A DNA stretch of 64,000 nt from CAZCTC01 sp964501335. GTDB lineage: Bacteria > Chloroflexota > Anaerolineae > B4-G1 > SLSP01. Where the stretch lies: contig CAZCTC010000032.1 of the NCBI GenBank assembly GCA_964501335.1, positions 18,351 through 82,350 of the forward strand, written 5' to 3'. The first letter of the stretch is position 1; every line of letters begins with the position of its first letter. This document shows positions 1 to 11,300 of this stretch, piece by piece. The position numbers and the translations under genes were made by a program. Below the pieces are notes generated by a model. The model ran no database searches. It was not told where the DNA came from and saw only the letters and a program-made list of their open reading frames with translations.

Positions 1-3000
1 CGGCTACCTGATAACCCATCCAAACCCGATTGGTGGCATCCGCCGCATTGGGCTCACTGGGAGACCAATAACTGTACTCCCCGGTAGCACTGCAAATCCC
101 CTGGAATCCCCGACCACAAGCATTGGCCCAGAAGAGACGCCCGAGACCGCTGTTTTCCAGCCCTTCCGGACCGGTCACCCAGCGATATTCAGAACCGCTG
201 GCGTAACCGGCGCCCCCCAACCAGGCATGCGCATCGGAAACCTTATCGCCCACGAAGCGCCGTTCCGCATCGGAGGTGATGGTCGCCAGATACCCTGGTC
301 TGCCGAAGTACGACCGGGCCGCCGCTGCCGTCCGCGAAGCATCCCAACTCCCCACCGTGGACACCAGTTCATAGAAATGCCCATTGCCGGGGAAGGCCAG
401 CGCCTGACCCAGCATAAATTCAACCGTGCGCGTCGTCACAGCGCTCGGGAAACCCAGATTGTAATAAGTGACCGTACGCAGCGCTTCCTGGTAATAGGTA
501 ATGGAAGCCGTACCGGTCAGCACCATAACGCCGGTGGCCGTATCGTACTTCCAGCTCAGCGCCCCGATCGTGCCGGTGACGCCGCTCTGACCCAGGATGC
601 CCAGACGATCGTTGGCCGCGTCGAAATTGAAGTCGAGCACCACCCGCGCTGCGGAAAGCGTATCCGTCGGGCTGTCGGTATCGGTGATCGTCAGTTCAGG
701 CGCCACGACCACCGGACCGTAGCCGGCCGTGAAACTCACTTCACCACTAACCGTCAATTCCGGCGGAGTGTCGGGCAACACATTGAGCTTCACCGTGCCG
801 GTGATATGGAGCGTCGGGTCGCCGGCCGTCCCACCATATTCCACCACATAGCCTTGAATGGAACCGGAACTATTCGGCAGATCGTTCCATTTGCCGGTGC
901 CGCCGGCGATGAATTGCAGATAGTCTTCATCGCTGCTGTTGTTGGGTTCGCCGCTGTTCCAGTTGACGTAGGCGCCGTTCTGGGAAACACACGGATTGGT
1001 TCCGATACAGAAAACCATACCGGCTTCAGGACCGTCACGCCACATCCAATAAGTCTCAGTAACCGCATCGCTGCCGCCCAGCCAGGCCGCCGCGCCGCCC
1101 AGTTTGCTGTTGGCAAAGGCATTCTCTTCAGCCGAGGTCAAAGTCGCCAGATAGCCCTTTAACCCCAGGTACGACCGGGCCACTGCCGCCGCACGGGCAC
1201 TGGACCAGGTGATGCTGGCTGAGGTAATATATTCGTAGAAATGGCCGGTACCGCCAAAAGAGAGCACATTGCCCAGCATAAATTCCACTGTGCGGGTCGT
1301 CGGGACCATCGGACTGCCCGCATTGTAATAGATCACCGTGCGGAGGAATTCCTGATACTGCGTAATCGAAGCGGTACCGGTAATGGCCATGATCCCGCTG
1401 GTCGTGCTGTAACTCCAGGTAATCACCCCAGTGGTACCACTGGTGCCGCTCTGCCCCAGGATGCCCAGGCGATCGTTGGCCGCATCGAAATTGCTGCCGA
1501 TGAAAACCCGCGCTGCCGCCAGGGTATCTGCCGGACCGTCGGTATCGGTGATCACCAGCTCCGGCGCAACAAGAACTGCGGCATGGTTGCCGGTATAGGT
1601 CACTTCTCCAGAAACTTGCAGTTCCGTTGGAGTATCGGCAATCACATTGAGATTCACCGTGCCGGTGATATTGACGACGGCATCCCCGGGCAGGCCGCCG
1701 TATTCCACGACATACCCTTGAACGCTCCCGGCCCCTGCGTCGGGAAGATCGTTCCACTGACCACTCCCGCCCGCCAGGAATTGCAGGTAATCTTCATTGC
1801 CTGAATTATCCGGCTGCATGGGCGACGCCCAGTTGTCGTAAACGCCGCCGTCCGAGCAACCGCCGGCTCCGGCGACGGTATCGGTACAGAAAAGCATGCC
1901 CGTTTCAGGACCGGTCACCCAACGCCACGAATTTTCGGCAAGCTCATCGTTGCCACCCAGCCAGGCACCGGCGCCGCCCAGTTTGCTGGCGGCAAAGGCG
2001 TTCTCTTCGGCCGAGAGGATGGTCGCCAGATAGCCCTGCTTTCCCAGGTACGACCGGGCTGCCGCCGCGGTCCGCGCGCTGGTCCAGCTAATGCCAGACG
2101 ACATGATATATTCATAGAAGTGGCCGGTGCCGCCAAAGGCCAACACATTGCCCAACATGAATTCAACGGTGCGAGTCGTCGAAGCGGCAGGATTTCCCAC
2201 ATTGTAGTAAGTCACACTGCGGAGCGCCGTCTGATAGTTACCGATCGTATCGGTGCCGGACAACGACATAACTCCGGTAGAAGTGTTGTAACTCCAGGAG
2301 ATCGCACCGATAGAACCGCTGGTGCCGCTTTGCCCTGAAATGCCCAAACGATCGTTGGTCGCATCGAAATTGCTGCCGATGAAGACCCGGGTGGCCGTCA
2401 ATACTTCCGCCGGACCGTTGGTATCGGTAATCGCCAGATCGGGAGCGACGATAAGCGGCGGATGATTGCCGGTATAGGTTACTTCACCGGTAACATTCAG
2501 TTCCGCCAAAACATCCGGTTCGACGGAAATCTCCACATCCCCGCTGAGAGAGCCCAGCCCGAACTCCACCGTGCGGGTCGTAATGGCAGAAGGAGTCGCC
2601 AGATAGACAAAGGTAACGCTGCGCAACGCGGACTGATAGTTGGAGATCGTATCCGTGCCGCTCAGCGTCATGACGCCGGTGGTAGTATTGTAGCTCCAGG
2701 AAATCGAGCCGATGCTGCCGCTGGTACCACCCTGGCCCGAAATCCCAAGGTGATCCCGGACCATATCGAAGTTGTCCATCATCGCCACCTGGGCCCCCGT
2801 CAGCGTCAAGGCCGTCCCGGCCGTGATGACCAGATTCGGAGCCACCACAACGGCAGGACGCCCCCCTACATAGGTGGTCTTGCCAGAAACGGCCAGCTCG
2901 GGCTCCAAGGTAACCGCAGCACTGTCGGTCCCGTTGCCCAGATTAGCGATGGCCGGCGGGGGAGTAATCGAAGTGGTATGAATCAGACCGCCGTACGCTC

Positions 3001-4180
3001 TCGTAACTTCACCCTGAATTGTATAAGTCAAGGTGCCGTTCTTGAGCAGACTGGCCGTATCGCTGATCGCGCCGGTGCCGCTTGCCCCACAGGATGAGCC
3101 GGTTGAAGCGGAGCAGGTCCATGTGACATTGCTCAACCGCGCCGGCACGGGAGCCGCAACCGTGGCGCTGAGAACATCGTTCATGGCATCGTTGGTGATG
3201 ATAGAGGTGAAAACCACCGTATCGCCCGGCGCCGCAGCGGTCGGGTCGGCGATTTCATTGACGTCCAACGTCGCCGCCTTGGCCACCGTCAGATTCCGGA
3301 TCTCGTGATAATTGGTCTGAGTGCCGGTTGAACCGCTAAAGCCGATCTTGAAAGTTGCCGGCAGAACGGTCTGGCTAATTGCAGTGGAAAGATCATAGGC
3401 ATCGATAAGCGTCTGCCAGCCCGAGCCGAAATCCATCTGCACGGAGATCTTGTTGTTGACCACAAAGACGCGCGTCCAACGCGCGTTGGCGCGGGTCACC
3501 CCATCGACCGTGCGGGCCGGCGTCATGTTGTCAAGCTGAAAGGCGGTCAGGTAATTGAAGCCGGTCAGCAAATTGCCGGAGCCGCGCACGGCGATCTGTT
3601 GAGCGTTCCTTCCAGGCCCGCCGGAACCGAAGTTGGATTCAGAAAAATTTCCATATTCGTCAAAACCGATGCCGACATAGCCGTTGGTAACGCCGGGCGT
3701 GGTCCCGCCCATGGATGAATAGCCCAGCGATCCCCCATAAGCGCCGAGCGTAGGAGTAACCGTTCCGCCGTCGATCAAATAGAACGAAAAGCCGTCGGCG
3801 CCGGTGCCGCCGTAGTCGGCATATTGGAAAGTGACCACAAATCCATCGCCGTTGGGAATCGCCACATTGTAAACAGCCGACCCGGCCTGACCGGTACTGA
3901 CTGAATTCAACCGCAGCCAACCGTCACAGGTCGGATCCGTGGTGCCGTTGCCGGTCAACACGGCATTGCCGTACAGCTGCCAGTTAGTGGCGGTAGGACA
4001 CTTGAACGATTCCACAACCGGGGACCAGTCATCCGCCGGCGCGGGCAGGGGGCCCGCTGTAGCAGAAGCAGCCAGAGTTGTTTGAGGAAAGGGGCCTGAC
4101 AACAGTGTCAGGATGAGCGATATCAAAGTAAGGGCCGACAACCATCGTTGCCTGACAGGCCGAACGCCTTGCGAGTCCAT
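1..4180 (-). CDS. Giant exported lectin-repeat protein, C-terminus beyond window
   Basis: An open frame starts at ATG 4180 behind AAGGAGG (4189-4195) and runs without a stop to base 1, about 1,390 codons. It begins with a signal peptide (charged start, hydrophobic LSALTLISLILTLL), then a legume-lectin-like jelly-roll region, a DUF11-like segment and cadherin-like beta repeats. Three C-type-lectin-like domains follow, each about 140 residues, beginning GHFYE(Y/L) and ending in V-EYGG, with WLGG, EPN-like and W-D signatures; the third is still in progress at the edge. It is a paralogue of the next gene downstream (5315-15061), close to residue-for-residue over the first 450 codons, so the pair is a tandem duplication. 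The family reading is adhesion or carbohydrate binding at the cell surface; the actual ligand is unknown. The real C-terminus, and any DUF11 stalk, lie outside the window. Confidence 0.85.
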   Translation of the reverse strand, partial: MDSQGVRPVRQRWLSALTLISLILTLLSGPFPQTTLAASATAGPLPAPADDWSPVVESFKCPTATNWQLYGNAVLTGNGTTDPTCDGWLRLNSVSTGQAGSAVYNVAIPNGDGFVVTFQYADYGGTGADGFSFYLIDGGTVTPTLGAYGGSLGYSSMGGTTPGVTNGYVGIGFDEYGNFSESNFGSGGPGRNAQQIAVRGSGNLLTGFNYLTAFQLDNMTPARTVDGVTRANARWTRVFVVNNKISVQMDFGSGWQTLIDAYDLSTAISQTVLPATFKIGFSGSTGTQTNYHEIRNLTVAKAATLDVNEIADPTAAAPGDTVVFTSIITNDAMNDVLSATVAAPVPARLSNVTWTCSASTGSSCGASGTGAISDTASLLKNGTLTYTIQGEVTRAYGGLIHTTSITPPPAIANLGNGTDSAAVTLEPELAVSGKTTYVGGRPAVVVAPNLVITAGTALTLTGAQVAMMDNFDMVRDHLGISGQGGTSGSIGSISWSYNTTTGVMTLSGTDTISNYQSALRSVTFVYLATPSAITTRTVEFGLGSLSGDVEISVEPDVLAELNVTGEVTYTGNHPPLIVAPDLAITDTNGPAEVLTATRVFIGSNFDATNDRLGISGQSGTSGSIGAISWSYNTSTGVMSLSGTDTIGNYQTALRSVTYYNVGNPAASTTRTVEFMLGNVLAFGGTGHFYEYIMSSGISWTSARTAAAARSYLGKQGYLATILSAEENAFAASKLGGAGAWLGGNDELAENSWRWVTGPETGMLFCTDTVAGAGGCSDGGVYDNWASPMQPDNSGNEDYLQFLAGGSGQWNDLPDAGAGSVQGYVVEYGGLPGDAVVNITGTVNLNVIADTPTELQVSGEVTYTGNHAAVLVAPELVITDTDGPADTLAAARVFIGSNFDAANDRLGILGQSGTSGTTGVITWSYSTTSGIMAITGTASITQYQEFLRTVIYYNAGSPMVPTTRTVEFMLGNVLSFGGTGHFYEYITSASITWSSARAAAVARSYLGLKGYLATLTSAEENAFANSKLGGAAAWLGGSDAVTETYWMWRDGPEAGMVFCIGTNPCVSQNGAYVNWNSGEPNNSSDEDYLQFIAGGTGKWNDLPNSSGSIQGYVVEYGGTAGDPTLHITGTVKLNVLPDTPPELTVSGEVSFTAGYGPVVVAPELTITDTDSPTDTLSAARVVLDFNFDAANDRLGILGQSGVTGTIGALSWKYDTATGVMVLTGTASITYYQEALRTVTYYNLGFPSAVTTRTVEFMLGQALAFPGNGHFYELVSTVGSWDASRTAAAARSYFGRPGYLATITSDAERRFVGDKVSDAHAWLGGAGYASGSEYRWVTGPEGLENSGLGRLFWANACGRGFQGICSATGEYSYWSPSEPNAADATNRVWMGYQVA

Positions 4181-4236
4181 AAGTCCATCCTCCTTATCCG
4201 AGAGTGCTTTGCAGATAGTACAATCAGCCTACCCAT

Positions 4237-4272
4237 ATTGATGGATTCCTGTTTCAAAATCAAACCATCAAT
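4237..4272. promoter_or_regulatory. Conserved inverted repeat in leader of lectin-repeat gene
   Basis: ATTGATGG (4237-4244) and CCATCAAT (4265-4272) form perfect 8-bp arms around a 20-base spacer, 57-92 bases upstream of the start at 4180. The same arms and nearly the same spacer occur at 15117-15152 before the paralogue. This could be an operator or an mRNA hairpin; nothing shows which. Confidence 0.35.
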
Positions 4273-4291
4273 ATTTACATCTATTGTTCAT
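4268..4291 (-). CDS. Possible 7-residue leader peptide MNNRCKY
   Basis: On the minus strand an ATG at 4291 sits directly behind GAGGAGGTG, close to the ideal Shine-Dalgarno, and reads M-N-N-R-C-K-Y-stop. The paralogous gene has the equivalent frame MINRCKLMG at 15140-15169. The shared start, Asn-Arg-Cys-Lys core and strong ribosome site suggest a translated leader, but so short a frame can be chance. Confidence 0.3.
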   Translation of the reverse strand: MNNRCKY

Positions 4292-4363
4292 CACCTCCTC
4301 TTTGAAGACTGACGAGAGCCTGAAATGGCTTTCTCTCTTATCTGCTACAGTCGGTGGCTTACA

Positions 4364-4474
4364 TCCCGCAGTCGATGCTTTCCTGCTAAAAAGCGCCGCG
4401 CGGGAGGGGAAGAGAGAGTTTTTTATTTATGTTTTCTCGCGCATCAGAATGCGCGAGAAAACATGGGCTTTTTC
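4364..4474 (+). repeat. Dispersed hairpin repeat, copy 1
   Basis: Head TCCCGCA... pairs with GCGGGA at 4400-4405. An AG-rich then T-rich stretch leads to a perfect 16-bp stem (ATGTTTTCTCGCGCAT, 4429-4444; loop CAGA; return arm 4449-4464) followed by GGGCTTTTTC. The stem plus T-run resembles an intrinsic terminator on the plus strand, but no plus-strand gene ends here. Confidence 0.75.
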
Positions 4475-4666
4475 AGAACTGGACCGGCAACACAGACTGT
4501 TTACTTCCCCTTTAGATACGACGCACGGGATAGACAGGGGTTTCTTCATTCATTCAAGGTGTTCGCAGCTCAGGTTTGCACCATTCTTACCTGGACAAGG
4601 ATAGCAGAAAAGTGTTAGTTTGTCACTGTCAGTTGAGCGACGAAAAGTGACAGTAAAGTGACAGGG
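4413..4666 (+). repeat. 254-bp block duplicated at 15291-15544
   Basis: I see no difference between this block and 15291-15544 over about 254 bases; the first mismatch is inside the palindrome at its right end. It covers the hairpin of repeat copy 1 and about 200 bases of non-coding DNA. It is the upstream part of a larger duplication that includes the lectin-repeat gene. Confidence 0.85.
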
Positions 4667-4678
4667 CCCTGTCACTTT
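4655..4678. repeat. 24-bp perfect palindrome built on AAGTGACAGG
   Basis: The arms AAAGTGACAGGG and CCCTGTCACTTT meet without a loop. Further AGTGACAG/TGTCACT motifs occur just to the left (4620-4655). The copy at 15533-15556 has one central mismatch. It resembles a repressor site cluster; no regulator can be assigned. Confidence 0.5.
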
Positions 4679-4685
4679 GGCAAGA

Positions 4686-4798
4686 TCCCGCAACCGGTGC
4701 TTTCCCGGCAAGAGACGACGCGCAGGAGAGGAAGGAGAGTTGTTTTTATTTATGTTTTGGCGCGCCTCAGAATGCGCGCCAAAACATAGGCTTTTTTT
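4686..4798 (+). repeat. Dispersed hairpin repeat, copy 2
   Basis: Head TCCCGCAACCGG, then the AG-rich/T-rich linker and a stem TATGTTTTGGCGCGC (4751-4765) pairing with 4774-4788, followed by GGCTTTTTTT. The arm sequence differs from copy 1 but pairing is kept. Confidence 0.7.
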
Positions 4799-4834
4799 CT
4801 TTCACGTTTCCGGGTTAACGGGTGGATTTTTGAG

Positions 4835-4946
4835 GCCCGCAATCGGTGCTTTCCCGACAGAGACGACGCGCGTGCGAAGCAGAAAGAGAATATTTTTTAT
4901 TGTGTTTTCGTGCGCATCGGAATGCACACGAAAACACGGGCTTTTT
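4835..4946 (+). repeat. Dispersed hairpin repeat, copy 3
   Basis: Head GCCCGCAATCGG; the stem arms 4902-4917 and 4922-4937 pair at 15 of 16 positions around loop CGGA, followed by GGGCTTTTTCC. The linker carries the variant GTGCGAAGCAG also seen in copies at 21.1 and 21.2 kb. Confidence 0.65.
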
Positions 4947-5043
4947 CCAGAGTCGCTGCGGCGACACTTTTAGGGGAAGGGTGGGAGGACATATCAGGCA
5001 ACTTAAACCATTTACGACAGCAATCACCCGGAAAAGCGAGAGA

Positions 5044-5153
5044 AAGAAAACCCGTATTTTTGCGCGCATTCTGATGCGCGCAAAAATACAAACAAAAAAA
5101 CTCTCTCCCCATCCTGCGCGTCGCACCTTACGGGGAAAATACCCTTTGCGGAA
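5044..5153 (-). repeat. Dispersed hairpin repeat, copy 4, inverted
   Basis: Same family on the minus strand: head TCCGCAAAGGG (near 5153), then a perfect 16-bp stem (5054-5069 with 5074-5089) and GGGTTTTC on the minus strand. It lies 230 bases past the stop of the giant gene and in the right orientation to end its transcript. Confidence 0.65.
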
Positions 5154-5207
5154 CGCTACAAGGCCGGGACCATCCAGACACAACGCCTTCAATTGCCTGA
5201 TAGGGGA

Positions 5208-5290
5208 TGGGAGGGGGCGAAGTACGAGGGTTGTTTTTATTGTGATTGCGCGCGCATCGAAATGCGCGCGCAATCACGGATCTTTTTACG
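5208..5290 (+). repeat. Dispersed hairpin repeat, copy 5, head degenerate
   Basis: A perfect 16-bp stem (GTGATTGCGCGCGCAT, 5242-5257; loop CGAA; 5262-5277) followed by CTTTTT on the plus strand. The usual head is not recognisable. Between 4301 and 5314 I see only these repeats and no gene. Confidence 0.6.
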
Positions 5291-5314
5291 TTTCCCCTGT
5301 CAGGGTTCACGTTT

Positions 5315-8300
5315 CTACGGTCGGCAATTCCTACAGACCATCGGCAAAACCAACCGGTAAACGGTGAGCCGCGAAGAGCGGTTGTTGGCCAAATTGGTGT
5401 CGAACATGGTCGTCGGCGGTGTGATGGTCACCGTATTGGTCACCGGAACGCCGGTCGCATCGCTGGCCATGATAGTATAGGTGACCACACCTCCCACCGG
5501 GAAAGCCGCGAACGTTTCGTTGAGGAGATTGCCGGTGCCGGTAATGGCACAGGTCACCCCACCGGTGCCCGCACAGCTCCAGTTCACCCCCACCAGATTG
5601 GCCGGGATAGTATCGGAAATCACAGCCCCCGGCGCCGGCCGCGGCCCGGCATTGCTCGCCACGATGATGATGCGATAGCCGGACGGCGTGGTCTGAATGG
5701 TCTGGCTGACTCCCAGATCGGCCACCGGCGTCACCGTCGCGGTCACCTGGGCGGTGCTTTGCAGCAATCCGTCACTGACGGTATAGGTGAAGGTATCGGT
5801 GCCCAGATAGCCGGTCGTCGGCGTGTAGATGACCCCCGTGCTGATGAAGGAAACCGTCCCGTGCTGCGCGGCCCCAACCCCCACCACGGTCAGAGGATCG
5901 TTTTCCCAATCGCTGTCGTTCGCCAGAACTGCCAGCGTAGTCCCCACCCCTTCCGGCACATCGTACAGATCGTTCTGCACCTGCGGCGCCGTATTGGTTA
6001 CCACCGTACCCCCTGAAGGAGGCAGGATCGGCCCGGTACTCTGCGGACCCTGTTCATTGCTGCTCATCTGCGCGATGTTGCCACCGATCGAAGTGACGGT
6101 CGGCGCAATCGTCACGCTGATGATCGCCGTCCAGCTCTGCCCGGCAGCCAGCGAAGCGAAGCTCCAGACCAGCGGATTGGGCCCCGTATATCCGCCCGGC
6201 GTCGCGGCCGTGAAGACCACCCCCGCCGGCAACGTATCCGTCACCCGCACCCCGGTCATTGTCGTCGTCCCCGTGTTAGTGATGCGGATCGTGTAGCGCA
6301 GCAGGTCGCCCGGATAGAGCACATAGCCGTTGACATCCTCGGCCGTCTTGCTCACCACCAGTCCGGGCGTCACCGTCCCCCCTGAAGGGGGCAGGATCGG
6401 CGCCGTACCCTGCGGCCCCTGTTCATTGCTGCTCACCTGCGCCACATTCCCACCGATCGGCATCGCCGTGCCGTCCACATGCACCAACAACACCCCGGTC
6501 CAGGCCGCCCCGGGCGCCAGCGTCCCCGCATTCCACACGATCACACGGGTGCCGGTGTATCCGCCAGGGGTGGCCGAATCAAAGGTCACGCCCGCCGGCA
6601 GGGTATCCGTCACAATGACTCCCGTCATCGTCGTCGTCCCCGTGTTGGTCACCCGGATCGTGTACCGCAGGATATCTCCCGTGTAAAGCGGCGTCCCATT
6701 GAGATCTTCCGCCGTCTTGGAAACGACCATCCCCGGCACCACATCCGACGACCCCGGCGGCAGGATCGGCTCCGTCGACTGAGCTCCCTGCTCATTGCTG
6801 CCGACCTGCACCACATTCCCTCCGATCGGCGTCGCCGTGCCGTCCACATGCACCAGGATCATCCCGGTCCATGAAGCCCCGGGGGCCATCGTCCCCAGAT
6901 TCCACACAATCACCGTCGTGCCGGTATAGCCGGCCGGAGCGGCGGAATCGAAGGTCACGCCCGCCGGCAGGGTATCCGTCACAATCACCCCCGTCATCGT
7001 CGTCGCGCCCGTGTTGGTAACGCGAATCGTATAGCGCAGGATATCGCCCGTGTAAAGCGGTTCCCCGTTGAAATCTTCCGCCGTCTTGCTGACCGTCAGC
7101 CCCGGGATCAGATTCGGCGAACCCGGCGGCAGGATCGGCGCCGTGCCCTGCGCCCCCTGCTCATTGCTGCTCACCTGCGCCACATTCCCGCCCAGCGTCG
7201 TTTCCGCACCCGCCAGATGGACCAGAATCACGCCGGTCCATTCCGCATCCGGTGCCAGCTCACCGACCTCCCACACGATGGTGGTGGTACCGGTATAGCC
7301 CACGGGTGTCGCCAAATCGAACGCCACTCCCGTCGGCAGTGTATCGGTAACGATCACCCCGGTCATCGTCGTCGTGCCGGTGTTGGTCACCCGGATGGTA
7401 TACCGCAAGGTATCTCCGCGGCGCAGCGGCTCGCCGTTGATATCTTCCGCCGTCTTGGCAATCACCAATCCCGGCAGCACATTCGCGGAACCCGGCGGCA
7501 GGATGGGCTGCGTCCCATGTTGTCCCTGTTCGTTGCTGCTCACCTGCGCCACATTGCCGCCGATCGGCGTGGCCGTGCCGTCCACATGCACCAGCAGCAC
7601 CAGAGTCCAGGTCTCCCCGGCCTCCAGAGAACCGACATTCCAGACCAACGTCCCCGAACCGGTATAGTCGTCGGGCGTCGCCGAATCGAGGGTCACACCC
7701 GCCGGCAGGGTATCCGTCACGATCACCCCCGTCATCGTCGTAGCCCCGGTATTGGTCACCCGGACAGTATATCGCACCACATCGCCCGTATAGAGCGGCA
7801 TCCCATTGAGGTCTTCCGCCGTCTTGCTCACCAGCAGCCCCAACATCACCGTCGTCGAACCGGGCGGCGTGATCGGATTCGTCCCCTGCTGCCCCTGTTC
7901 ATTGCTGCTGACCTGTGCCACATTGCCGTCAAGAGAGGTGGTAGAGCCGTCCACATGGACCAGGATCTCGCCCGTCCACGAAGCCCCCACATCCAGCGTG
8001 CCCACATTCCACACCAGCGTCGTCGCGCCGGTGTACCCGGCCGGCGTCGCCGAATCGAACGCCACTCCGGCCGGCAGCGTATCCGTGACCACCACCCCGG
8101 TCATGGCCGTCGTGCCGGTATTGGTCACCCGAATGGTATACCGCACCGTATCCCCGACATAGAGCGGCATCCCATTGAGATCTTCCGCCGTCTTCTCCAC
8201 CACCAGCCCCGGCGCCAGATCCGGCGAACCGGGCGGCAAAATCCCCGGAGTGCTGGTCTGCGGCTGTTGATTGCTGCTGATCCGGGCCACATTCCCCGGC

Positions 8301-11300
8301 AGCGGCGTCGTAGCGCCGTCGACACGGACCAGGATCTCACCCGTCCAGGTAGCGCCCGGGATCAGAGAGCCGAGCGACCAATTCAACGGATTAGGCCCAA
8401 TGTACCCGCCCGGAGTCGCGGAAACAAAGGAAACCCCGGCCGGCAACTGATCGATAACTGCCACACCAGTATGCGTAAGGCTGCCGGTATTGGTCACATA
8501 GAGCGTGTACCGCAGCAAATCGCCGGCATAGAGCGGTTCACCGTTGAGATCTTCCGCCGTCTTGGTCAACGCCAGATCGGCGTTCGTCAGAACATGCACC
8601 ACCACCTGTCCGGTGATGTGCAGCACCGGATCGCCGGCCAGCCCACCGTATTCCACCACATAGCCCTGAATAACTCCGGCCCCGCTGTCGGGAAGGTCGT
8701 TCCACTTGCCGGTCCCGCCCGCTATGAATTGCAAGTAGTCTTCATTGCTGGAATTATCCGGCTGCGTAGGGCTCAACCAGTTGTCGTAAACGCCGCCGTC
8801 CGTGCAGCCACCCGCCCCGGAATTGACATCGGTGCAGAAGAGCGTTCCGGCTTCAGGGCCGGTCACCCAGCGCCACTCCCCTTCGACCGCTGTATCGTTA
8901 GCCCCCAGCCAGGCCGTCGCGCCGCCCAGTTTGCTGCTGGCAAAAGCATTCTCTTCGGCCGAGAGGACAGTCGCCAGGTAACCCCGCTGCCCCAGATACG
9001 AACGGGCCGCCGCGGCCGTGTAAGCATTGTTCCAGGTAATGTTGCTCGACACAACATATTCATAGAAGTGCCCCGTGTCGCCGAAAGTCAACATGGTGCC
9101 CAGCATAAAGTCCACCGTGCGCGTCGTCATGGTGCTGGGGAAGGCATCGTTGTAGTAAGTGACGGTCCGAAGCAATTCCTGGTAGGAACTGATCGGCGCC
9201 GTGCCGGAAAGAGCCATGATGCCAGTGGTCGTATTGTAGCTCCAGGTAATCACCCCGGTGGACCCACTGGTAGCGCTGCCCTGCCCCAGGATGCCCAGCC
9301 GGTCGTTAGCCGCATCGAAGTTGGTGCCGAACATCACCCGCGCTGAGGAGAGCGTATCCGCCGGGCTGTCGGCATCGGTGATCGTCAATTCGGGCGCCAC
9401 GAGCACAGGACCGTATCCGGCCGTGAAGCTCACCTCGCCCGAGACCGCCAGTTCCGACGGGGTATCGGGCAGCACATGGAGCTTCGCGGTACCGGTGATA
9501 TGGATCACCGGATCGCCGGTCGTGCCGCCGTATTCCACCACATAGCCGGTTACCCCCGTGCTGGAGGTGGAAAGATCGTTCCACTTGCCGGTCCCGCCGG
9601 CCAGGAACTGCAAACAGTCTTCTCCACCGCTGTCGTTGGGTTCGTCGCTGTTCCAGTTGGCATAGAACCCGGGCTGAACCACACAATTCAGATTCCCGAT
9701 ACAGAAGACATTGCCGGTCTCCGGGCCAGTCACCCAGGTCCAGTTACCTTCGACCGCGGCGTCGCTGCCGCCCAGCCAGCCGGCAGCCCCGCCCAGTTTG
9801 CTGTTGGCAAAGGCGTTCTCATCCGCCGAGGTCATGGTCGCCAGGTAGCCCTGCAACCCCTGATAGGTCCGGGCAGCCGCCGCCGTCCTGGCATTGCCCC
9901 AGGTGATGGCACCCGAGGAAACATATTCATAGAAGTGCCCCGTGCCGCCGAAGGTCAGCATGCTGCCCATCATAAACTGAACCGTGCGCATCGTCGCCGC
10001 CCCCGGCGTCCCCACATTGTAGTAGGTCACCGTGCGGAGGAATTCCTGATAGTAAGTAATCGAGGCCGTGCCGGTGATCGCCATGATCCCGGTCGTGGTG
10101 TTGTAGCTCCAGGAGAGCACCCCGGTCGAGCCGCTGATCGCAGTGCCCTGCCCCAGGACGCCCAGCCGGTCGTTCGCCGCATCGAAATTGCTGTCGATGA
10201 AGACCTTCGTCGTCGTCAGCACATCGGCTGCGCCGTCGACATCGGTGATCACCAGCGTCGGCGCCACCAGGATCGCGCCATGTTTGTCGGTATAGCTCAC
10301 CTCATCGGAGACCTGCAGCTCCGAGAGGCTGTCGGGAACGACATGGAGCAGCGCCTCGCCGGTGATATTGAGGACCGGCTCGCCCGGCATCCCGCCGTAT
10401 TCCACGATGTATGAATCGCTGCCGCTTTTGGGCGAGTCGTCCCAGAGTTCAGCAGTCGAAAAACCGAGATAGACGCCGCTGTTCACTTCAGACTGCGGCC
10501 GGCCGGCGCCCCAGTAATTGTACTCACCGGTGGTCGCGCAAACACCCTGAAGCGTAAGCCCGCAGGCCGAGACCCAGAAAATGCGGCCGTTCCCGCTGTC
10601 TTCCAGCCCTTCCGGACCGGTCGCCCAGCGATAACTGGTCGCCGCCACGTTGGCGGGATAGGTCGTTCCCCCCAGCCAGGCCGTTCCCTGGCCCTGCAAA
10701 AGATGAGCGCCGATAAAAATGCGCTCAGCTTCGGAGGTGATGGTGGCGAGATATCCACTCATCCCGAAGTGTCGGCGCGTCGTCGCCGCCGTCTCGGCCG
10801 CAGTCCAGGTGGCAGCCGTGGTGACATATTGATAGAAGTGGTCGCCAAAGGCCAGCAGGTTACCCAGTGCGAATTCCACCGTGCGCGTGGTCGCCGTCCC
10901 CGGCGTCCCTACATTGTAGTAGGTCACCGTGCGGAGGAATTCCTGATACTGAGTGATCGAGGCCGTGCCGGTGATCGACATGATCCCGTAAACGGTGTTG
11001 TAGCTCCAACTGAAAACGCCGACGGTGCCGCTGGTACCGCTCTGGCCCAGAATGCCCAGCCGGTCGTTCAAGTCAAAATTGTCGCCGATGAAAACCCGCG
11101 TCGTCGTCAGCACATCGGAATCGCCATTAGCGTCGGAAATCGTCAGCGTAGGAGCCACGATGAGCGGAGGATGGTTGGCGGTGTAGGTCACCTCGTCGCT
11201 GGCGTCCAGTTCCGACATAATGTCGGGAATGATATGGACCGTCGCCTCGCCGGTAATGTTGAGGACCGGCTCGCCGGCCATCCCGCCGTATTCCACGATA

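Noticed and set aside
227..1162. Long plus-strand open frames across 0.2-15 kb, e.g. 311 and 709 codons
   Set aside because: They lie antisense to the lectin-repeat genes, are rich in Arg/His/Gly with no domain pattern, and arise from the GC-rich codon bias of the real minus-strand genes.
4364..5290. CRISPR array
   Set aside because: The repeats are about 110 bases, irregularly spaced, in both orientations and end in long hairpins; there are no regular spacers and no cas genes.
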